From Moringa oleifera (lineage: Eukaryota > Streptophyta > Magnoliopsida > Brassicales > Moringaceae): 64,000 nt of DNA. The stretch lies in NCBI GenBank assembly GCA_021397835.1, contig JAJFZO010000028.1, forward strand, positions 2,276,001 to 2,340,000. The letters run 5' to 3'. The position numbers and the translations under genes are program-made. Below the pieces are notes generated by a model that was not told the DNA's origin, did not search any database, and saw only the letters and a program-made list of their open reading frames with translations. Positions 1 to 11,383 of this stretch are shown in pieces (the stretch's first letter is position 1; the number at the start of each line of letters is the position of its first letter).

Positions 1-1034
1 ATTAGTCTTGACTGGTTGTCCAAGATAGGAAGAGTCAGATGCCACATGGATATATTCCAGACCGTTAGTAAAAAAAAATGTAAAGAATCTGGTGTTACAG
101 GGATTAATTATTGAGGAAATTTCCAAAATGGGCATCCCGCCACCTCTTTTACTAAGTTAATTATTTTTGGAACTTAAATATATTGGAAAAACAAAAATAT
201 CCTTACAAAACAATGATACCTTCGAAATTAAATGAACTCAAAAACTCAAGGGATTTGTCTGAATACTCTCTATTTGATCTCTCTCTCTTCGATTTCTATC
301 TCTCTTGGACCTCTATCTCTCTTCGAGCTCTATTTTTCTCCGTTCTCTCTTTTGGTTCTTTCTTCCTACTTTTGTATTTAAGATCCATCAAATAAATATT
401 CAAAGAAGAAATCGAAGGTAGTCATTGATATTTTTGACTTGTTGTCTCACACAGAGAAAGAACCTCATGTTTTTCACAACATATTTCTCTTCAAAATTAA
501 AAAGTGCTCGAATGAGTCAAGAAGGTGACAAGTATATCTTTGAACAGTAATGTAACTTAAATTGTAAAGATTTCATTTGTTTCAGTTTAAATTATGATCT
601 CCGTTATATTTCGTAACTTAGGTTAAGAATCGTGACCTAATCTCAGATTCATATCATGTTTGAAAATCATATTATAATTGGTTTATCATAAGATCATAAT
701 GAAATTTGTAACTTCATTCATAAAATCGTTACAAGTTTATGAAGCATAACTTATTGAATGAAATCATTGTTTTTTCTAGGAAATCCCATATTCTTTTATG
801 TAATAGCCCATCTTTCTAGTTGTTATTTGAAATATTTTCATTGTCATTGCAGAATATGGATAATTGTAACATGGAATTGTGAGTGATCTGAGTTTAGAGG
901 AAGTTTTGAGTATATCGGTAGAACTATTAAAACTAAAAGGTATGTTGTTCGAAAGGGTAACATATGTATAATTGTTGAATTTGGTTAATCTTGTGTGGAG
1001 GCTGATTTCTCTAAGACTGATATTGTACTACATA
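1..1034. other. No gene recognised; CT-rich tract
   Basis: No coding sequence can be supported here. A pyrimidine-rich stretch at about 262-360 (repeated CTCTCT/TCTATCTCT) makes a small open frame at 183-395, but its translation is only low-complexity Leu/Ser/Phe. The stretch may be the upstream part of the transposon that follows, but I found no terminal repeat to show it. Confidence 0.5.
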
Positions 1035-2330
1035 CCATAATAAAATCTAAAAAAACTGCTATCAAAATTGAGTTAACGAATGATTATGATGATGAGTTTA
1101 TATTGTACAATGATAACATACTCTCTATGTTTTTTTAAATTTAGTGGAGAGAAATTTTGTTGAGAATAGACAACGTTTATGTGATGGTGGAATTTCAGGA
1201 TGAATCAATCCTTTTAATTCTTGTACTAGGAGTAATCCAGTTATTCAATTAGACATTCATGGCATTGAACCATTCTTTCATAGTGAGACTCCCTTTGATA
1301 CTCAGTATACTTATGAGATCAACTTCGATGAGCAGATGGACTATGATATTGGGTGTGAATACCCAATCATGAAAACTTAACCTACTCAGCCTATCAGTGA
1401 AGATCAATGTGAAACCTATTCTAGATGCAAAACTCGACATGAAGAATTTAATGAGAACTAGCGTTCGGTCCCATCTTATATCTTAGTTGCATGCTAAGAA
1501 ATACATAATAATTCAAATAATGATGCTGTCAAAAGGTATAATATGTCGGATGCTAAATTATATCATTTTACTCTAACTCCTACTATGGAATTAGTAACTT
1601 TGATTCACATCCTTGCTAGAGGTCAGTTTTTCCCAAACAAGAAAAAGTTGAAGCAATTTTTGCGTATTGACTGAGAACTTCAAATTTAAAGTCAATAAGT
1701 CTAACAAATTAGTATTTGAGATTGCTTGTAAAGAAAGAAATCATGCATGAAAGGTTTGTGCTATGAGAGTTGTATAAGGGTAATTTTTCCAAATTAGAAG
1801 GTGTGATTTGACACATACTTATACACTTGAAAAGTTGCATTGACAACATTAACAAGCAAGTTCTATCATTATTAGAGAAATTCTAGCTTAGAAGTGGTCT
1901 ATTAATATTAGAATCATTAAGCCGAAAGACATCATAGGTGATATGAAAGAACTACATGGTATGCAAATTATGTAGCAAAGTTTGAAAGGCTAAAGAGTAT
2001 GCATTATCTCTTACATATGATGATCCAATTGAGTCATACATATCAACAACTATTGTCATACTGCCACATGTTGCAAATAGTTAATCTGAGAACTAGAGCT
2101 CACATGTGCATTGTGATTTTGGCAAGAAAGTTGATCCTATTGAAAAGTCCATGATCTCAATTTAGTTTGGCAACCCATAGATGGAGAAATGATCTATGGT
2201 GTTACTAGAGGTTTTGCAATGTGATTTATGAGCACTCAAATTTTATCAATTGTGTTATTTCTCCAGATGGCAGCAAATTCATCAGTGTGAGCTGAGATAA
2301 AAAGGGTATAATATATGATTGAATGATTGC
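1035..2330 (+). pseudogene. Decayed MuDR-type (MULE) transposase
   Basis: The stretch reads as a broken Mutator-like transposase. From about 1,045 there is a PB1-like N-terminal piece (KIELTNDYDDEFILYND). Around 1,545-1,750 comes a MuDR plug domain (NMSDAKLYHFTLTP, then KVNKSNKLVFEIACKE). After that come a degraded zinc-knuckle-like region (CDLTHTYTLEKLH) and the conserved IKPKDIIGDMKELHGM segment near 1,915-1,960, which precedes the MULE catalytic core in this family. Several in-frame stops and at least three frame changes break it, and the DDE core and SWIM finger are not readable. In the intact family the protein cuts and reinserts the element in the nucleus. I could not find terminal inverted repeats, so the element limits are unknown. 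Confidence 0.7.
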
Positions 2331-3250
2331 AAAAAAAATTGAAAAGTTATCCCAAGAAGATGGTTATAAAGGCAGCATCTGTGCTGTTAGCTAGAGTCTT
2401 ATGGCAAGCATGTTGCGTAGTGCTTAGTTACAGTTTTGTCGTTTGCTATCCATTACATCTTGAAAGCTATATGCCTGAAACTAACTGAATTTTAGTCATC
2501 ACATTTTGCCTTGGTGCATGCATGCCTCATAGCATTTATGCAAAAACTTTTGTATGTTGTTATATAAGTACAACTGCTTAAAAGTTTCTTTTATGATTGG
2601 TTTTTTCTTTATTCCAAGGGCAACATCAAACTCTTATTTGTTATGGTACAAAAAGGGATAAGGTATTGAGAGATTTTTTCTCTTTGCTATCGTACATATT
2701 TTACTGCTTTCAAAGGTATGCTGTCTATTGTAGTGCTTAGAAGGCATAATTGTTCATAAGAAATGGTGTGCTTGTCGGAATGTCTTTGGCATAATGATCT
2801 TCTTGTTACTAACATGCAATTTAATATTGTTAGGTTAATTTCGTGCTGCGAGAATTTTTTAGGTTTAATTTTGTTAATTAATTATTTTTTCTCTTTAATT
2901 AACCACACCTGATTGTGACTCGTATTTACTCTTTCATGTCATTTGAGTGACTCTTTGTTATTATTGTTTTTATTTCTTTTTATTTTCATAAACACCAAAC
3001 AAGTCCACAAAAATATGGGTCTTAAAAATTTCTACTCAAACTATGTGAAGGGTTGCAACAAATTAAATTAAATGAGTAAAACTAGTCCTTGAATTCATGT
3101 TGGAAAGCAAAGATCATACATAAATTTTGTATAGTCAAGGCATTTATAACAACCAAGAGCTGTACATTAAGTAAATGTGAATAATTTATCCTGATAGTTT
3201 GCCATCCTTCTATGCAATAATACATTTTGCCTTCCCACCAAATTCTGTTT
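2331..3250. other. No gene recognised
   Basis: AT-rich sequence between the MULE remnant and the 3' end of the SMP pseudogene. Stops are dense in all frames and nothing recognisable was read. Confidence 0.5.
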
Positions 3251-3856
3251 TTAGGGTCCTCTCATCTTTTCCATAATATACCTACCCTTTCTTCAATATG
3301 ACGCCTTTTCTCATCAAGTTTCTCTCCCATTTTCTTCCCTAGATCAAGTATCCTTGCCTTTCTTCTTACTCAGCTTTTACTCTTCCAGTAAAATTGGAAT
3401 ATTCGACCTTTTGAGATGTGTCAGAGACCATATGGCGACTGACACCCCGTTATTTCTTCTCTGTCCTCTTGTGGTTCAGTACTAATTAGCAAAGAAGTTT
3501 TTAGTTCTTGTAAAGACCTCATCCCCTATAGGATGCAGTCGTAGAGCTTGATGCAGGTGCAGACAGATTTATTGATTCAACCATTATTGGTTGACTGCAT
3601 TCTACCTTTCTCAGGTTTTTTATGCCTACTTCCAGGATGATTACTTTCGTTTTCCTTACTGGCTTTAGTGTTGACTTTTGCTTCCCCAGATGGAGAGCTG
3701 ATAGCTTCATACATGTTGTAATTGCTATCTGCTTCTTGGTTAAAGCCATAAGAATGGAGTGGCTCCCTTGGGAACCTAGTAATCCTTTTCTGCTAACATC
3801 TAGGGAACACATATGCTTTCACAATTAGGTAGTACCATGGTTTCACGTATGGCTGC
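3251..3856 (-). pseudogene. Last exon of the SMP/TEX2-like pseudogene
   Basis: The exon starts after an intact-looking acceptor (TTATGCAG on the minus strand, ending at 3,857). It reads REtMVLPNCESICVP, an in-frame TAG in place of Trp, then MLAEKDY, another TAG and VPKGATPFLWL. The frame then changes to NQEADSNYNMYEAISSPSGE, and changes again before the terminal DLGKKMGEKLDEKRRHIEE and EKMRGP-stop at 3,251-3,253. Open frames at 3,519-3,812 (minus) and 3,622-3,828 (plus) are wrong-frame readings of this exon. Confidence 0.75.
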
Positions 3857-4599
3857 CTGCATAAGCAAAGCTAGTATCAATGAGACCAAATAGTACCATA
3901 GGTTCATCCAGTTAATGATATATTATTAGCGGAGAAAAAGCATTAACATTATCAATGCCTGATTTTGCATGACAACCTAACCTTTCACAACAATGAAGCA
4001 GTGTCTATGAATGATTAAATATGTCCTGGGTAACAAATGCTTCAGAGGAAGAGAGAGAAAGGCAAGAATGTACTTATAATAGGTAACAAGTTCTTGATTC
4101 TAATCTGAATAGATCATTTACAAGCATTTTTGGCCAATGTAAATCCATATAACTAACAGGTTACTGTGGTATCTCATAATCTATCAACACCAAGATGATT
4201 GAAAATGCCATCAGGTAGGTGGAAGCTGTTGCTGATGGTTTACAGACAGAAGAAGTACACTGTTCATATATGTATGCATGCATACTACTACAAAAATTAT
4301 ACTAAGTGACAATGATTTAATGACAGTTATTCAAATAACTGTCATTAAAAGTTTGATTAACACTTTTAATAGCAGTTCTTCCAAAACTACCATTAAAAAT
4401 AACGCTTTTAATGTTAGTTAAATAAGAACTAATGTTTAAAAAATAGATCATAAAGCCTTTAATGCCAGTTTCTCAAGAACTAACGTTAAAAGCCCTATTT
4501 TTAACACCAGTTCTTGAGGAACTAACGTTAAAGCTCTCATCACTACCAACGTTCACAAGAGAGTAGCTTACACTCTAATCTGGTTCCTCTATCAACTAC

Positions 4600-4755
4600 T
4601 AATCCGACTGCACCTATTGTAGCGGCAACCATCACAACAGCAACGGCTACTTACATTAGCTACTATAAGCAACAACAACTGTTGTAAGCAGCAACAACAA
4701 CTACTGTAAGCAACTGCTGCTGTAAGCAGCAACAGCTGCTGTTGCTGCTTCCACT
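4600..4755. repeat. GCA/CAA-rich low-complexity patch in CACTA element 1
   Basis: Alternating AGCAACAACAACTGTTGTAAGC units form a locally palindromic, trinucleotide-rich patch. A matching patch (GCAGCAGCA, GCTGCTGCTGTTGCTGC) sits at the same relative place in element 2 (48,083-48,150), so it is part of the original element. The minus-strand open frame at 4,592-4,813 (poly Leu/Cys) is a by-product. Confidence 0.7.
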
Positions 4756-5039
4756 TACACACACTTTCTTTATATATATGTTGTCGGTGTCTATTTATAA
4801 GAAAAAGAAACAAAGAAGAAGAAGGAGAAGAGAACTGACGTTAAAATTTGGCCTTTAACGTTAGTTTTGAAAGAACTTGCGTTAAAGTATGGCCTTCAAC
4901 ATCAGTTTTGGAAGAACTGACATTAAAGGCTGCCCATTTTTCTTTTAAGATAAGGATCCTAAATTTGTCTTTAGAACTCGCTAGAACCTTATGCGCAATT
5001 TTTACTCTCTAGGTCGTCCTTCTCCTTTTAACTCTCTGT

Positions 5040-5320
5040 CAAGAAACTAAACCAGTTGACAGCCGCACTGCTTTTTCCTTCTCCTGTTTACTCTCCATCT
5101 AGAAGCAGCTAAGCTAGCTATTGGTAGCACTACTTCTTTTCGGCCCTTTTTTCTTTGATCTTTGTCTAAAAGCAGCTAGACTAGCTGCTGGCAAGCAGTG
5201 GCACTGCCTCTTTTCAGGCCTTTTCCTCTTTGCTCTCCGTCGAGAAGTGGCTAGGCCAACTGCTGGAAGTGGCACTGCCTCTCTCCTTGCTTCTTTTTCT
5301 CTCATTTGTCTCAATCTTCA
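5040..5320. repeat. About 70-bp degenerate tandem repeat in CACTA element 1
   Basis: Roughly four imperfect units share CTGCTGG..AGTGGCACTGCCTCTTTT, a TTTTCCTCTTTG run, then CTCCGTCTAGAAGCAGCTAGGC. Unit starts are near 5,055, 5,118, 5,188 and 5,261. Open frames on both strands here (5,114-5,314 minus and 5,121-5,393 plus) follow from the repeat and do not look like a gene. Confidence 0.65.
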
Positions 5321-5878
5321 CGAAGGCAGCTGCACTCTCCCCATCCATTCGTTCATCTTTGGCATTCAAATATATGTAAATATTTTATTATAGATTCAAA
5401 ATATTTTTACAAAATTTAAGTTTCATAATTTTGATTCAACTCAGTTAATTTTGGTTTAGAAAATGTGTTAAAGATGTATATTATTTTGATAAGTTTTTTA
5501 TTAAATGTGTTTGGTGATTTGTTATTAATTGATGAATTTGAGTTTTTTTTTGTTAGTATATTTGGATGAACATATTTGGTATGAATAGGTCTATATTGAT
5601 GTATTTATTATTTTATAAATATTAAGATTTTTAGATTAATTGATAAATTAATTAGATATTACTTAGATGAATTTATATTTTGATAAATTAATATATATTA
5701 AGTGTAGATAAATTTATGTTTGAATTAATTTTTTTAAGTGAGATTAATTGGTATATTTTGTCAAATTTAATTATATTGATTTTGTAGTTAACATAAATTA
5801 GATGTTACTTAATATATTAGATGTTAAGTAAATATTAACTTTCTGTATTAATTAATTAAGTACTAAATTATATACAGA

Positions 5879-6735
5879 TTTAGCTGCACTTGGCTTAGAA
5901 AAGTGTTTTCTATTTGCTGATCCATCAACATTGTCATATGGAATGTCTGTAAGTATAGACACCCATGCTCGTCACCTAGCCAATAAAATGACAGATCCAT
6001 GTGACGGAAGAGTAGTGATACTTCCTTATAACTTGAGGTAAGTTATAATACTAGTTGAAATTATTAATAGTTTTGTTCACAATATTTTTAAATATTTATT
6101 TTTCATAATGTAGGCAGCACTAGCTGTTGGTGGTTATCGAGCCTCATAATTTTGTGTACAATATTTTTGATCCTTTGAACCTAGTTCTCGTCAAGAATTA
6201 GATAAACTTATGTCCACGTGAGTGAAAATATTTATGTTAATATGTATTTTTTTGTTTACTCTTATGAATATTGTTTATTTTCTATTAACAACTCTTTTAA
6301 ATTGTTCCAAGTTTTCAAAAAATGAAGTAATAGGCGCATTCCTAGGAGTATTCCTGTCAAGGTATGTATATTTAAACCTATATGTAATGTTAGTTTTATT
6401 TATTTTGCAAAATATAACAATTAAATTTTTTTAATGCAGTGTCCACGTCAGCCTTCAAATACTGAGTGTGGATATTATATTATAAATTTTTTAGAGATAT
6501 TATTGATAGACATGATAGAAATATCCTATATGCGAAAATGGTAAGTTTTTAAGCATTTCCTTGTGTAAATACTTAACTAATTAATTGATGTGCTTATTAA
6601 AGGTTTCAATTAGACTAACTATTTTTTTTTTTACAAATACAGTTAATGGACATAGATACTCACACCCAATTGGATATTGATGAAGTTAGAAAGGAGGTTG
6701 GACAATTTCTTTGGAGTGCGACATTAGAAAGTTGA
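5879..6735 (+). pseudogene. Ulp1-like (C48) protease remnant of CACTA element 1
   Basis: Five exons of the C48 cysteine-protease domain often carried by plant CACTA elements are readable. 5,879-6,037: FADPSTLSYGMSVSIDTHAR and VVILPYNLR. 6,114-6,219: HWLLVVIEPHNFVY, with the Trp after the catalytic His changed to TAG. Then an S..KFSKN exon. 6,441-6,540: CPRQPSNTECGYYI with the catalytic Cys. About 6,644-6,735: DIDTHTQLDIDEVRKEVGQF. Exon limits keep GT/AG signals, and the copy in element 2 has the same exon layout. The nonsense codon and a frame change in the Cys exon show it is dead. In the family the domain resembles SUMO proteases; its role in transposition is not settled. Confidence 0.75.
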
Positions 6736-7470
6736 ACCTTGAAGATTTTGTACACATGAACATCATTGGATTTATATAGTTGAATTTTTAGGATTGTGCA
6801 TGATAATGTATATTTAAACTCATATATTTTACATATAGAGTTCAATTATGATATCAATTTTTTTTATTTTATTCATCTTTTATTACTTTTTTGGATTGGA
6901 TCATTTTGAGTGTTTTCAAACATAAAAGAAGTAATGACGGTGTCAATGAGAATGGTATCAAAGTGTATAACAGGAAAATTTTGCTTACAAATTATAAAGA
7001 ATTGTATTGATGTATATGCTTGATGTGGAACAGATGAAAAGTTTTATATATCTAGGTTTTGAATAATCTGGATGTAGAAATTTTGTATTTATTTCAAAAG
7101 TAATAAAAAAAATGCTAAAAATGAACCTTTTTAATGATAGTTCTATTAGAACTGTCATTAAAGGCACCCCCTTTTAAAGACAGTTATATTAGAACTGTCA
7201 TGAAAGGCACCCCCTTTTTAATGACAGTTCTATTAGAACTGTTATGAAAGCCACCCCTTTTTTACGACAATTCTAATAGAACTGTCATGAAAGGCCTCGT
7301 TTTTAACGATAGTTCTATTAAAACTGTCATTAAAGGTACTCCCTTTAACAACAGTTCAAGAACTGTTATTAAAACCTCTTCCCTTTAATGACATGAACAA
7401 AGATGACAGTTTTACCACTATCATTAAAAGCTATTTTTAACTATCATTAAAGTTTTTATTTGTTGTAGTG

Positions 7471-7494
7471 ATATATATATATATATATATATAT
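7471..7494. repeat. (TA)n microsatellite
   Basis: A run of about 12 TA units sits immediately outside the right end of CACTA element 1, in the intron of the SMP pseudogene. Confidence 0.8.
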
Positions 7495-7676
7495 GTTTAG
7501 CTGAATGCTTTACAGCTTAAAAGAAGATAATCAGGGAATGCAAATTTAGTTGTAATTCACATGATAGAATATGGCTATTTCATACTTCATAGTTTTATGC
7601 AGGTAATGAGTAGAGTCAAGGAAATAATTTAATTAAAAGAAAGAAATTAAATGCTAATTTTGAAAGATTGGCTTAC

Positions 7677-7885
7677 TCTTTCATCTGACTGATTAAGAAT
7701 AAAGCTACATGTCTGCTGGTAACCTTGTGTTCCCCAATGGAAAACTCAAGAACAAACTCTATATCAGGCATGGAAGTGAAACCAAACCATAACTGGTCAG
7801 TACGAGGAGGCTTTGTATTGCAGCCGCACTGTTCCTCGAAGTGATGCAGCCCTTATAGACAAGGAGAGAGGAACCTTCAATTTGA
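7677..7885 (-). pseudogene. SMP-domain exon of the TEX2-like pseudogene
   Basis: This is the best preserved exon of the pseudogene. It encodes the conserved VPLSLSIRAASLRGTVRLQ, shifts frame by one base near 7,828, and continues as KPPRTDQLWFGFTSMPDIE and EFSIGEHKVTSRHVALFLIS. In the intact family this part belongs to the lipid-binding SMP fold. Confidence 0.75.
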
Positions 7886-9469
7886 AAAATCAACCAGTTA
7901 AGCAACTTGGTGTCTTTAGCGATAGATTATTTGTTTCAACTTACGCATCATAAACACTGATTTACATGTTAGATATTTGGCTGTAACAGCCAGGTTTTAG
8001 ACTTCGGCAAGTGTACCATTACAGTGCATTCTCATTTTCTCTTATCATTGCCTTTATTATTACCCAAAAAAAAGGAGAAAAAAATTTAATACAAGGAAAG
8101 CCTACCTTCAATTGCCAACAAGATAATTTATATCTATTATGAGAGAGGATGCTTCACAAACATTGCACAGTTGGAACATAAGTTGAGTAACCTTCAACAA
8201 TATTTTCCTTCATATCATTCAATAGGCCATTTCTACTCCTTCCCTTTATCCTTCCTCCCTTTCGCCACATTGAGCAAAACATGTTGTCGTTTAGTTTCTT
8301 AATCAAACATTTGTAACACAATTATAAGAAAATTTAAACATGATTTTATATATTTTCATAGTTTAATGATGTTAGCATGTATTCACAAACCTATGAAACC
8401 TGTTCAGTAATGGAATTTAGAATGGACTTCCATCTGGACATTGGTATAGTGCTTTTTAAGTCTTTTAATTCATCTGTAATGAAATAAAAAATAAATAATC
8501 ACTGTTGCAAGACGTAAAAGCAGGGAGTGGAAATCCCAACCTCAGAATAGTTAATTATACATGTATACGGTAATTGAAAGTGTGGGGTTAAGTTGGGTGG
8601 CATCTGTGTCAGTAGCTACGGAATGGAAAAAAGGGGATCATCTTCAAGCTCCAAAGAATAAGAAGGGGATTATGGCCATGGTCCCTCTATTTATCTTTTG
8701 GATATTGCAGGGGGAAAAGAATGTGGTGGGGTTCTGAGGTGGAGAACCCTCAAATTTAATTAGAGATAGATGGGATCAGGTTTTAAAACTTTGGATGTCA
8801 GGATTTTATTTTGTAAATAAGGTGATTTTGTAAAGTTTTTGGAAATCTTATGATTGTGATAGCTAACATAGTTATACATGCATATAGCAGTTAAGGATTA
8901 CGTGTAGCAAATGTTGAATTGACTCCATCCCCTTCTTCTAGTCATTTAACGAAGTGGGAAAAAAAAAAGGGCCAATGAGAGTTGTCCCACAACCTTGAGT
9001 GTGGAGTAAGATGAAGCTTTATGAAGTGCCTAAGGGTGCCCTATGCCCCTCTTTCCAAGTAGTGAACTGTGTTTCGCTGAAGTAATGGTGTATATATTTT
9101 GCAAATTCTTAACAATTTTCATGAAAAGAGAGGTGCAAACATAAAAAGTATCCCAGAGAACCAGTTCAAAAATAACTAAGAAATTCCCTCCCTTCAAGAA
9201 TTAACTGTTTTCACTACCTTGCCATGCCTTAATTAATGTACAATGGTAAAAATGACTATTCATTTGTCAGATCATAATTCAAAATTGATTCATAATGCTT
9301 CACTTTCTACCTGGATGCCAATGATGAATACGTCCTTGCTAAATTCCAAACTAGCATTGCCCGTCATTGCCACAATGATTCAAGACAAAACCATGTTGTA
9401 TACCTCAAGTAAAAAGTTTTGAACCCAATGCAAAGAAAAATTGGAAATAAAACAGGTTTTTGTGCCTAC
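7886..9469. other. Intronic region of the SMP pseudogene, nothing further recognised
   Basis: This interval separates two SMP exons. A short frame near 9,310-9,360 (minus; TGNASLEFSKDVFI) could be a degraded exon but cannot be assigned. The rest is AT-rich and without readable coding sequence. Confidence 0.45.
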
Positions 9470-9819
9470 CATTCTTGGCATCTCGTTCATCTTTCAAATC
9501 TTGTGCACTGCCACTTCCTTCAGAAAGATTCAACTGCTTCCTAAAATACTCAAAACCTTCAAGAAGGTCCCAAGAGACATCCCAGCAGAGCTCGATTATG
9601 TATTAGTATCATCTATGCCTTTTTGCAGATCTAACTCATGAACTTCAAGTCTTGTTTCAACATCTAATACAGCCCCACCTGAATATTCAACATCAACTTC
9701 AAAGGCCCATATCTCACATACCATGAAAATAAGGTGGGAGATTCCCTGTGTCTATGTCAGTGCAAATGATTTCACCTACGTAGCTGGGTGTCCTGGGTGT
9801 CCTCACATTGGACAATGTT
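9470..9819 (-). pseudogene. Upstream SMP exon of the TEX2-like pseudogene
   Basis: The exon encodes LSNVRTP followed by a 9-bp duplication (RTP repeated), then SYVGEIICTDIDTGNLPPY and FHGM. A deletion and frame change remove the usual Asp-Met-Asn-Glu-Val stretch before WAFEVDVEYSGGAVLDVET. A stop follows IDDTNT, and the frame changes again for DVSWDLLEGFEYFRKQLNLS. A donor-like AATG/GTAGGC ends it. The plus-strand open frame at 9,441-9,641 is its shadow. Confidence 0.75.
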
Positions 9820-11374
9820 CTTTATTACGCCAATCACAAGAATAATTCTTCCTTTTCACCAAAAGAATTATCAGGTGTATCCTACAATCTGCATCCATAA
9901 ATAGAAAACAAAGCATGCACATCTTTCTTCAGAACTGAATATATGAACTTCCAATATCCTGATTTGGCATACAAATTCATTCACATTTCATTAAAGTTTT
10001 TAATTAGGTCTTACTAATGTGGCTCCCTCTGGCAAAACTAGTTTAGTCCAACTTAAAAAGGATGATACAACAATAAATAAATAAATAAGTAATGTAAGGC
10101 AAGGCCACGAATATTGCAAAAAGTGATTGTGGCCAGTCTTAAAAGAGGATGAATTCTAAAACAATGTTACCCTCATGAACAACTTTTCTAGAAATCCAAG
10201 AAGTTAATATTACTCTTCTTTTTTTTCTGCCACTTACATTTCCTTATCCAATTTCTTTACTCCTCTCCTAAAAGTAGTTTCTTCTTTATTGCCATCTTAG
10301 ACGCAAATATTCCAGTATCTAATAATTTAACAATCAATCAACATGCAATTATTTTGAGATCCATGCAGCATCTCAAGAAAATCCAGCATACCAAAAACCG
10401 ACAAATTCAAGAACTCCCATGAAAGGAATTACTTTTTCATAAATAGATGGTTATTGTGTCCTTTGATGCTTCTATGGACATGTTCTCATTTTTATTATAG
10501 ATTTTCATTCTCTTTTCAGGGTTATACATTGTCTGCAAGTATGCAATCGAAAAATTATGACAATCACTTTCATGTTCCCATGGAGTATCATGAAAGCTGT
10601 GAAGTTTTTAGCGGTACTCTTGAAATGAATACACTCCTGACTCTTTCACCTCATGAGTATCATCTAAAAGTACTTTTCAAGTCCCCAACAACACATCACA
10701 AATTGTTGGCAATTCTTTAATGTCATTGCTACAACCTGTAGAAAGATTTCATAAGGACTTGACTTGGGAGCTCCAAAAACTGAGTGATATTATTAGCATT
10801 GACAAAAGGCAGCATGAAGTGTCATCAAAGAAGTAGAAACAAAAAAAAGAAGCAAGGTTAGATACATTCTATCAATTCTTTGATTTATGATTTTATTTTG
10901 TACTAAAATTTTACTTAACAAGTACTTGTAAGTAGCCATGAGGTTAGATGTGGACAGAATGACACTAGAAATGGTGATGAAAAAGATACAGGTGAAGAAA
11001 GTAGGACGCCACGCGGAAAAAGGCTTGGATATTCATTTGACAAGAAAAGTTCCATGTACCAAGGAGTTACTAGGTTTGAATCTACTTATTTCAACAATTA
11101 CTTGTACATATGTGTGAAGAAAAAAAAAGATTATTTATTATTGCAATCTTACTAAACTCAATGAACCAGAAACAAAAAGACAAAAAGTTATGAGGCATTT
11201 TTGTGGAATGGCACTGGTAAAAAGCCAAAGACAGGTTAGAGTTAAAGGAAAACACGTTTCTATTATTTACTTCTAATGTTCATTAATTAACTAATATTTT
11301 ATAATCATTTCTAATTCTTGTTTTTTTTTTCCCATCTCCCATTTTCTTCCCTTTGCTTCCTTGAATTCGATCAG

Positions 11375-11383
11375 TCTATGTTG
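11375..11383 (+). other. Conserved 9-nt AP2 micro-exon
   Basis: TCTATGTTG lies between an acceptor (TCAG, ending 11,374) and a donor (GTGAGTA, from 11,384) and encodes VYV. Double-AP2 genes of the AIL group are known to carry a 9-nt exon encoding VYL at exactly this point, so both its size and its splice sites survive in the pseudogene. Confidence 0.7.

Larger units (their letters stand above)
4283..7470 (+). mobile_element. CACTA element 1 (non-autonomous)
   Basis: The left end reads TACTACTACAAAAATTA (first C of CACTAC apparently mutated) and the right end reads TTTGTTGTAGTG. Inside each end is an array of short direct and inverted repeats, TTTAATGACAGTT / AACTGTCATTAAA (about 4,318-4,545 and 7,105-7,455). 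A second class, AACGTTAGTT/AACTGACGTTAAA, lies at about 4,835-4,935. The element contains a GCA/CAA-rich patch (about 4,600-4,755), a tandem repeat (5,040-5,320), an AT-rich stretch and remnants of a Ulp1-like protease. No tnp2 transposase core is readable, so it depends on a helper. A clean 3-bp target duplication is not visible: the right flank is ATA and the left flank is altered. It lies in an intron of the SMP pseudogene and is related to element 2. Confidence 0.8.
3251..9819 (-). pseudogene. Plant TEX2-like SMP-domain (DUF2404) protein, pseudogene
   Basis: Three exons of a plant homologue of TEX2, a membrane protein with a synaptotagmin-like mitochondrial lipid-binding (SMP) domain thought to act at membrane contact sites, can be read on the minus strand. 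Exon at 9,819-9,470: SNVRTP, SYVGEIICTDIDTGNLPPY, then in another frame FEVDVEYSGGAVLDVETRLE, then LLEGFEYFRKQLNLSEG. Exon at about 7,885-7,677: PLSLSIRAASLRGTVRL, then after a 1-bp shift DQLWFGFTSMPDIEF and SIGEHKVTS. Last exon 3,856-3,251: AAIRETMVLPNCESICVP, a stop where the family has Trp, MLAEKDY, and a C-terminal LGKKMGEKLDEKRRHIEE ending in MRGP-stop. Multiple frameshifts and stops rule out function. The N-terminal transmembrane/PH half is absent or unreadable above 9,820. The intron at 3,857-7,676 carries a CACTA element; without it the intron would be about 630 bp. Confidence 0.8.

Noticed and set aside
183..395. 70-residue frame with a hydrophobic end
   Set aside because: Arises from a CT-rich low-complexity tract; no start context, domain or conserved neighbour.
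3519..3828. Open frames on both strands (97 and 68 residues)
   Set aside because: Wrong-frame and wrong-strand readings of the last SMP pseudogene exon, whose true frame includes NQEADSNYN and LGKKMGEKLDEKRR.
9441..9641. 66-residue plus-strand frame
   Set aside because: Antisense of the SMP exon at 9,470-9,819.
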